NCBI RefSeq assembly: GCF_040869045.1
Contig: NC_090319.1
Location: 267,422,897 to 267,486,896, forward strand
Source: Eurosta solidaginis
Taxonomy: Eukaryota > Arthropoda > Insecta > Diptera > Tephritidae
Reading direction: 5' to 3'
Length of the DNA: 64,000 bases
The position numbers and the translations under genes are program-made. How positions within the stretch are numbered: the stretch's first letter is position 1; the number at the start of each line of letters is the position of its first letter. This document shows, one piece after another, positions 57,551 through 64,000 of this stretch. A model generated the notes under the pieces. The model ran no database searches and had not been told where the DNA came from. It worked only from the letters and a program-made list of their open reading frames with translations.

Positions 57551-59555
57551 GCTTGAAATAGCAATTGATATTGTTCAGCCTCCTAAGGAGCTGTGCTTTA
57601 CAAAATTAAAATCTCGATCCCGCTCAAGATGCTTTTATAAGGCGGACTTCATAAAGCTCAACGAATTGATTGCTACTCATGACTGGTCGGATCTTTATTC
57701 GTGTAATGACATCGACTCAGCGACTTCATTATTTTACTAGGCATCTAAGCTTTATAAACGTTTCAAGAAATCAGGATCTTTTGCCGATTTTTCTAAATAT
57801 TCGGTTGCTCGTTGCAACTTTCATTGTCTAAACCAACAATGTTATAAGTTGTACTTAAGCAGTTGTAAATTTCAATATTTCAACAATCCGAAAAGATTTT
57901 ACAGTTTTGTTAATTCCAAGAGGAAAACATCTGGTTTTCCAGCTGCATTTTCTTTTGGTTACAAGAATGCTAGTTCTGATAATGGTATTGCGGACCTACT
58001 CATCTAAACGTTTTCAACCCGGTCAACACTCCTACAACTTGGAAAGTTTTAATTGCGTTCCTAATCCAGTAATTGATAAAAATACTGTTCTTCAGGGCCT
58101 TCTCGGTTTGAAACCGATTTTTTCTCCGGGTCCAGATGGTGTTCCTAGTTGTGTACTCAAATACTGTGCAGTTAACTTATCTGAGCCGATACATAAATTA
58201 TTGCAATTATCTGTGGAATCTGCCACTTTTCCATTGATTTGGAAGAAATCATTTATAATACCTTTGTACAAAAAAGTTAGTATGTCTAGTATCGAGAACT
58301 ATAGAGGTATAGCTAAGCTTTCAGCTATTCCCAAAACATTTGAGCGAATAATTATATGTCAACTTCAACACATGTGTAGTCCCATATTATCGCCCTGCCA
58401 GCATGGTTTTGCGCTGCGTAGATCAACAACTACCAACTTGCTGGAGTTTACTTCTTTTGTAATGGATGGATTTTTAAACAATAGGCAAACGGATATGATC
58501 TATACCGACTTCAGTAAAGCGTTTGATTCTGCCAATCATGAGCTTTTAGTTTACAAACTTGATTTACTTGGATTTCCGAAGCATTTACTTGCATGGCTAG
58601 AAAGCTATCTCGCGAATCGGACTCAACAAGTTTTGTTTAAAAACAGTCTTTCTAGGTTGTTTGATGTAACGTCTGGTGTGCCTCAGGGTAGTCATTTGGG
58701 TCCGTTACTTTTTACCTTGTTTATAAATGACTTACCACAAACTCTCATACATTCCCAAACTCTTATGTATGCGGATGACGTTAAACTTTGTTACTCGTAC
58801 TTGCCTTCGGAGTCTTCCCGTGTGGAGTTTCTTCAGGCAGACTTGGACTCATTTCAATGCTGGTGTACTACAAATTTACTAGTTTTGAATTGCTCGAAGT
58901 GCAAACTAATGACATTTCACCGAGTGAAGCCAAGTTTGACATCGTATACGTTAAACAGCACGCCTTTGGACCGCATATGTGTCGTAAGTGATCTAGGCGT
59001 TCTTTTTGATCCTAAACTGACTTTTAATAAGCATATTTCATCAACGGTAAGCAAAGCAACGGGTATACTTGGTTTTGTGAAGCGACGGGCTAAGGAGTTT
59101 AATGATCCGTATCTGCCTAAGACCCTCTACACATCGTTGGTACCACCAATCTTAGAATATTTTTCATGTGTCTGGTGCCCAGGATATCAAAACTTTATAA
59201 AGCGTATTGAGTCAGTACAGAGCAATTCATTATATTTGCACTACGTGGTCTTAACTGGGATTCTAGTGCGCATTTGCCGCCATATAGAAATAGGCTTCTC
59301 CTTATAAATCTGCCAACTTTAGAAAATCGAAGGACTTTACTCGGGGTAATCTTCATTCACAAGCTCATTATGGGCGAGATCGACTCATCTGATCTTGTTA
59401 GTCGAGTAAATTTTGCTGTTCCTGGTAGAACGTCCAGGCACTTTGTGCCTTTTTATTTACCACTATGCCGGCAAAATTTTGCCAAAAATAAACCACTGCG
59501 AAGCTGGTGTTCGCACTACAACAACTTGTATAACTGCATCAGTTTTGAATGTTAA
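57551..59555 (+). pseudogene. Reverse transcriptase of Jockey/CR1-like LINE (broken)
   Basis: Three frames are needed. 57551-58005 is the pre-RT linker (stop TAG at 57738). 58005-59240 is the RT with SPGPDGVPS, ENYRGIAKLSAIPK, CQHGFALRRST, MIYTDFSKAFDSANH (first Asp), SGVPQGSHLGPLLF and LMYADDVKLC (catalytic pair near 58767). 59250-59552 is the C-terminal region with PPYRNRLLLINLPTLENRR. The endonuclease and ORF1 are missing by 5' truncation. The clade is inferred from motif style, and CR1 or Jockey are both possible. The RT core itself, about 410 codons, is intact between the two frameshifts. Confidence 0.88.
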
Positions 59556-59748
59556 TTTTCCGAGTTGCATAATTCAATACTGTCACATCTGGCCTGATAT
59601 TTTGTACTTTCTTTCATATGTATGGTTGAATTTAATTATTTTTAATTGTAACATTAATTGTATGTTTTATATATCTTAGTAGTCGACCGAATTGTGTCTG
59701 TGTCGAATTTAATCCAAATAAATTATATTAAATTAAATTAAATTAAAT
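57551..59748 (+). mobile_element. 5'-truncated Jockey/CR1-like LINE
   Basis: The element starts inside the linker before RT and ends in an (AAATT)n tail at about 59728-59756. TAAATTAT at 57543-57550 recurs at 59749-59756, consistent with a target duplication, though the tail makes its exact length ambiguous. It is inserted in the left arm of the fold-back element. Confidence 0.82.
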
Positions 59749-60949
59749 TAAATTATTATATTTAATTTTATATAACTTTATAAACAATAGCATATAGTTT
59801 AAAAAAATTTTTGTTTAGTATTTTCAAAAATTTGTTTCTCAAAGAACGTTACTTTTTTTCGTTTAAATTTTTTCTGTATCGAGTGAACAGTTCATATTTC
59901 AACTTGGCAAAATGTCTATTAGCCGAAACTTGTTCTTTTCGAGATATGAATTTTTGAATATTAAACATTATTTCCCCCCATTTATTGATACAATGCATTA
60001 CAGCATACAATAACTTTGTCGAAAATTAACCGATTTTCATGATTTTTTCTTTGAAATGTTTGTTATTACTTTTAATTTTATATAAATTTATAAACAATTG
60101 CATATAGTTACAAAAAAATTATTTTTTTAGTATTTACTAAAAATTTATGACATTTTTTTTTCAAAAATTAATATTTCAAAAAAACGGTTATTGTTTTTTG
60201 TTTAAACTTTTTCTATTTCGAGTGACCAGTTTATGTTTCAACTTGGGTAAATATCCATTGGCTAACGCTCGCTGTTTTCGAAATATGAATTTTTGAATAT
60301 TGATCTTTTTTTCCAATATATTAATGCATTACATATCAGTATACAAGGCGATCAATGTCAAATGCTTAAAATTTATTAAAATATAACATTTATTATTAAA
60401 AACATTCATTTGTTGTTATTTTTCAGAATTACAGTGATTTTGTAACAGGACATGGCAAAGGCTCTTGTGACGGCATTTTAGGTTTAGTGAAATATTTTGC
60501 CTTATTCTGAAAAATAACAACAAATGAATGTTTCTAATAATAAATGTTATATTTTAATAATTTTAAGCATTTGGCATTGATCGCCTTGTATGCTGATATG
60601 TAATGCATTAATATATGGGAAAATATTTAGCCAAGTTGAAACAAAAACGACATGCAATTGTTTATAAATTAATATAAAATTAAAAGTAATAGCGAACATT
60701 TCAAAAAAAAATCATGAAAATCGGTTAATTTTTGACAAAGTTATTGACAGTTCAAGAAATAGGTGAATAAAATTCCGACTGCATTTTATGGAATTCAGTT
60801 GCCGATAAATCCGAAAAAAATTGTTTGAGGCAAAAAAAATACACGTCTTTCATTATCTTGAACAAAGAACAACATATTAAAACTTCATCGAAATCAAAAA
60901 TCATGTCCTGCGCAGACCGGGTGTTTTGAAATGGAATGATCCTTTAGAA

Positions 60950-62435
60950 TTATGAGAGTTGCTTAACGCCACAGGGCTCTTTTCGCACCGCCGCCGCTTT
61001 TCATCAGAACGAATGGCTGATATATCCTGCCGAATTCCGCAAAACAGCACAAGGTGTCTTCTCTCTCTCAATCTCTTACTTTTTTTACGGATATGCGTAA
61101 CGTTTTTGTTAACACCTTTACTCAAATGTTCATTTATTGTGTGCACCAACGATCATTAGACTCGACCATATACATGTATGGTTTCCGTAATTCAGCGCTA
61201 TATATATATTTGAACCTAAGTTTTCAAACGAAAAAATTTATGTATGTATATAAGATAAAACAATTTTGAAATCAAAGTGTTAAATATTTTTTTCACTTGA
61301 TACAAGAACTCCTACAGAAAGGAGAGAAATGTCAAGTGCGCTATTACTTTGTTTAATATATTTTGCTCAATAAGCCCTAGTCTAACAAAACAAAGTTATA
61401 AGTGTCAATACGATTTTTGACACTGTTTATTTCCATACGCTTTTTTTTATATGAACTAAAATCTGAAACACGATTCGGAAAAAAGTTTTAAGAAATCAAT
61501 GCGGGTTTAATAATCTTATTACATGTACTTTGATAAACTACAATTGACAAGGCTATAAAACAGCACACTCAAAAAAAGTTTTGAAAGTTATGTAATATTT
61601 TCTCCAATTTTCGCATTTTTCAAAGACGTTTTGAATTTGATTTGTATTCTTTCAGTTACAAAATCCACGAAAGCTTTTCTTAAATTAACAAAAATAAGAA
61701 AAGTATAACTAACGAAATTTTACAAAAAACTACTATTATTTTCGTGTTCGCAACTGTATATGATTAATTTTAAATTTTCTAAATTTCGGTATATTAATGT
61801 CAGTGGTAAAGTAGCCGATTTTTAAAGCACAAAAGTACACAATTTTGTTTATATTTTACATGCTTATATTTATGTACATATGTATATGTAAGTAAGAGTT
61901 TGCTTCAGGTACAAGTATTTCAACTTATGAAGGTAAGTAAAGAGGGCCACTTCCGCCATGCAAATGGATAATAGTAAGAGCATCTGTCTATGCATTCGCA
62001 ATTTTAAATCTTCGAAAACATTAATCACTAAATATGTGTCACCACTTAACGATATGATTTGTATTGAACTGGGATATATTGGAACCCAGAGTTCATATCT
62101 GAAACCACTTCCAAATTTCTTTACAAAAATTCTGCTGATCAAAAAAGTTTAAGCCACAATATGACATATTCTGCTCTCTGCGAACGTTATTCAAATTTAT
62201 TTGGATGTAAGCAAATGATTGAGCAGAATAATATCAGCAGAGTCTGCAAGTGCACATACATATGTACATTTATACCTAATTGCCCTAATGCATTTCATAA
62301 CTGAATGTTGTGCTTCCCTTATAAATGAAAAATGACAAAAGCCGCCATATATTTCGGAATATGTTCTGAAAATTCAAAGAAACATGTGTGCTTACTCGAA
62401 GAGAAAAACATTTAACTTTACATAAAGCTTATTTT
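60950..62435. other. No gene recognised
   Basis: AT-rich sequence with unrelated short open frames (60901-61159, 61870-62152). Nothing supportable. Confidence 0.5.
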
Positions 62436-62439
62436 GTAT

Positions 62440-62890
62440 GCCCAAAAGTCGTAGGGTCCCAGGCCTTAATTTTATAAGCAATATAAATTGTGTGGCGTAT
62501 TCCTCATCAGGCCCAAGGTATATCTGAAAGATAACGTTATGCATAAGGTTTATAGCCCATATTAAATAAGGCTTACATAAGGAATTATTATAAGCCATTA
62601 GGAAGAGTATAAAGACCTTATTATAAGGCTTATGGACAAAATAAAAGAAGGCTTACATACGGCCTCATGATAAGATATTACCTTCTTTGTTAGGACCTTT
62701 TATATAAGGCTTATAACCCAATAATAATCAGGTTTACATAAGGTATTGTAATGAGATAGTATATCGAGTACAATAATCTGATTATAAGAAATATTATGCT
62801 AAATTTTACCTTAGTTATAAGTACAATTGTCATATAAAATCAAGCTTGCATAGAACTTATAATAAGGCATTATCTGATTTTGAGTTCTTT
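62440..62890. repeat. Degenerate minisatellite of ATAAGGCTTACATAAGG units
   Basis: Words such as ATAAGGCTTAYA, TTATAAGGCTTAT and CATAAGGTATT recur at 20-40 base spacing in both orientations. Confidence 0.6.
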
Positions 62891-63132
62891 CAATCTGCTA
62901 TCTCAAAACAATATTTAAGTATAGATTAGTAATCTATCATCCATAATTCAATTTCAGTTCCTGCGTTCAAGTTACTAGTCAAGTAACATTAAAAATACTT
63001 ACTGAAAGTTTATCTTAACGCGATGAAAATATTCTCTTTAAAAATTCTTTTGTCAGATGTCGTTTAGAGCAATGGCGGATCCCCGGGGGGCCTATATAGG
63101 GGGGCTTTATATTAGTATTAGCTTGAGAAAAT

Positions 63133-63655
63133 AGGTAAAAATAAACATAAATAAATAATAGTTTAAAAAAACTAAAAAAACACGCTTACATAGCTAACCG
63201 AATTAAAAAATAGAAAATAATTTTCAATTAAAAAGGGTTTATATAACAGTAGTAGAAGGTCAAACAATCATTTATAATTAATCACATAAAAAATAAGCTT
63301 ATAATAAAATTTAAGTTATTAACAGAATAATTTAATTCACAGTAACACGCGTGGGGCGCATTTGACTACATTTCATATCTTTCTTCTCAGATAGTTGCAA
63401 ATAGAATGATTGTAACATACAATATGAAGTACCCCACGCTTTTTACTGTGAATTAAATTATTCTGTTAATAACTTAAATTTTATTATAATTTTATTTTGA
63501 GGTGATTAACTATAAATTATTGTTTGACCTCCTACTACTGTTATATAAACTCTTTTTCATTGAAAATTATTTTCTGTTTTTTAATTCGGTTAGCTATAAA
63601 AGCGTTTTTTTTAGCTTTTTTAAACTATTATTTATTTTTAATTTTTTAGTTCAAG
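63133..63655. repeat. Short fold-back repeat, arms about 220 bp
   Basis: 63136-63355 pairs with 63437-63652. For example ATAGTTTAAAAAAACTAAAA (left) is the complement of the TTTTTTAAACTATTATTTAT side, and TTATTAACAGAATAATTTAA pairs with its complement near 63455. The loop of about 80 bases holds ACGCGTGGGGCGC and its weaker partner GTACCCCACGC. No coding capacity. Confidence 0.78.
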
Positions 63656-63659
63656 TAAT

Positions 63660-63851
63660 TTTAAAAGTTTTAGTCGAGAGCGAAGAATCCTCGAAACGCA
63701 AGCGGTTCATGGATGAATCCAACCCCACGGCACCGAAAAGGGCAAAGACACAGGGAGGCTGGACGCGGTCTTTCGCCGAAATTGCCAAGGGTCGGAAGAT
63801 CATTGGCATTATAGATGAGAGCAGCGAAGATGGCAGGATCCCGAAAAATTT
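63660..63851 (+). pseudogene. Fragment of a mobile-element ORF (KR-rich, SFAEIAKGRKIIGIIDE motif)
   Basis: About 63 codons: VESEESSKRKRFMDESNP, a basic patch, then GGWTRSFAEIAKGRKIIG and SSEDGRIPKN. In insect genomes this block precedes a DUF4780-like domain in repeated ORFs thought to belong to non-LTR elements (recalled, not checked). After RIPKN the match is lost and the frame ends at a TAA. It directly abuts the fold-back repeat. Confidence 0.5.
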
Positions 63852-63867
63852 AATTAAATTTTATTAA

Positions 63868-64000
63868 TAACTTAATTAACTATCGTTAACCTTATGTCAC
63901 CCACCATCACATTATTGCATTGCCATCGAGCCTTGATACGTGCACAAAGTTTCAATCATACTTATGGCCATTCAAGGTAGTAATAAGCCAATTGACCTTA
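63868..64000. other. Window end, nothing recognised
   Basis: AT-rich, no feature seen. Confidence 0.5.

Larger units (their letters stand above)
57278..60948. mobile_element. Fold-back element with LINE inserted in its left arm
   Basis: 57281-57542 (CATTCCATTTCAAGACAGGC, GTCCGCGCAGGACATGATTT, AACTTTGTCAAAAATTAACC) is the reverse complement of 60685-60945. After the LINE the left arm continues at 59757 and pairs with sequence before 60685. Near the centre, 60318-60425 and 60512-60622 pair (CATTCATTTGTTGTTATTTT against its complement) around a loop at 60426-60511. Part of the left arm is duplicated (the AACTTTGTC(A/G)AAAATTAACC block appears at 57490 and again at 60010). No transposase is present. 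Confidence 0.75.

Overview
The window looks like nuclear DNA of a higher dipteran fly, most likely a tephritid fruit fly. It is AT-rich, has one spliced host gene with insect-type GT-AG introns, and is packed with decayed fly-type transposable elements: BEL/Pao, several LINE clades, piggyBac, a tRNA-derived SINE and fold-back repeats. The organism call is inference from these families. No rRNA, tRNA gene, CRISPR array or prokaryotic feature is visible.

Layout. 1-5885: broken BEL/Pao LTR retrotransposon (gag, protease, RT, RNase H, integrase, 3' LTR), its 5' end outside the window. 5.9-10.1 kb: SINE tail, minus-strand LINE with RNase H, AT-rich repeat, probable solo LTR. 10.2-14 kb: polypurine tract, then a degenerate GATGTGATATG satellite-like array with a unit of about 112 bp. 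14.2-14.6 kb: a 100-codon ORF behind housekeeping-type promoter motifs. 14.6-19.6 kb: mostly nothing recognisable, with two LINE fragments. 19.8-24 kb: a degenerate minisatellite split by a large fold-back element (arms of about 850 bp).

24.5-39.6 kb: the one well-supported host gene, + strand. Seven coding exons join in frame to 905 codons. They encode a signal peptide, three PAN/apple-like modules, a zona pellucida (ZP) domain, a tetrabasic furin site and a C-terminal membrane anchor: an apical extracellular matrix protein of the insect PAN-ZP group. Its introns carry LINE debris, three minisatellite arrays and a 1.3 kb interspersed repeat. Arrays of the same unit flank exon 4 on both sides.

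39.9-50.1 kb: a repeat cluster. A 350-bp tRNA-derived SINE (13-bp target duplication) is interrupted by a 5'-truncated RTE-like LINE (7-bp target duplication). More SINE copies, an inverted minisatellite and several copies of a long noncoding repeat with hairpin-containing ends follow. 53.4-56.0 kb: a complete but inactivated 2548-bp piggyBac element flanked by TTAA, with three copies of a subterminal palindrome. 57.3-60.9 kb: a fold-back element whose left arm took a Jockey/CR1-like LINE. 62.4-64 kb: minisatellite, a short fold-back repeat and a fragment of a mobile-element ORF.

All transposon genes seen here are broken. The host gene is the only one with full coding integrity. No concerted multi-gene system was found. 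The most notable items are the nested SINE/LINE with both duplications readable, the T-rich-ended SINE family, the piggyBac subterminal palindromes, the fold-back elements, and homologous repeat arrays either side of one exon.
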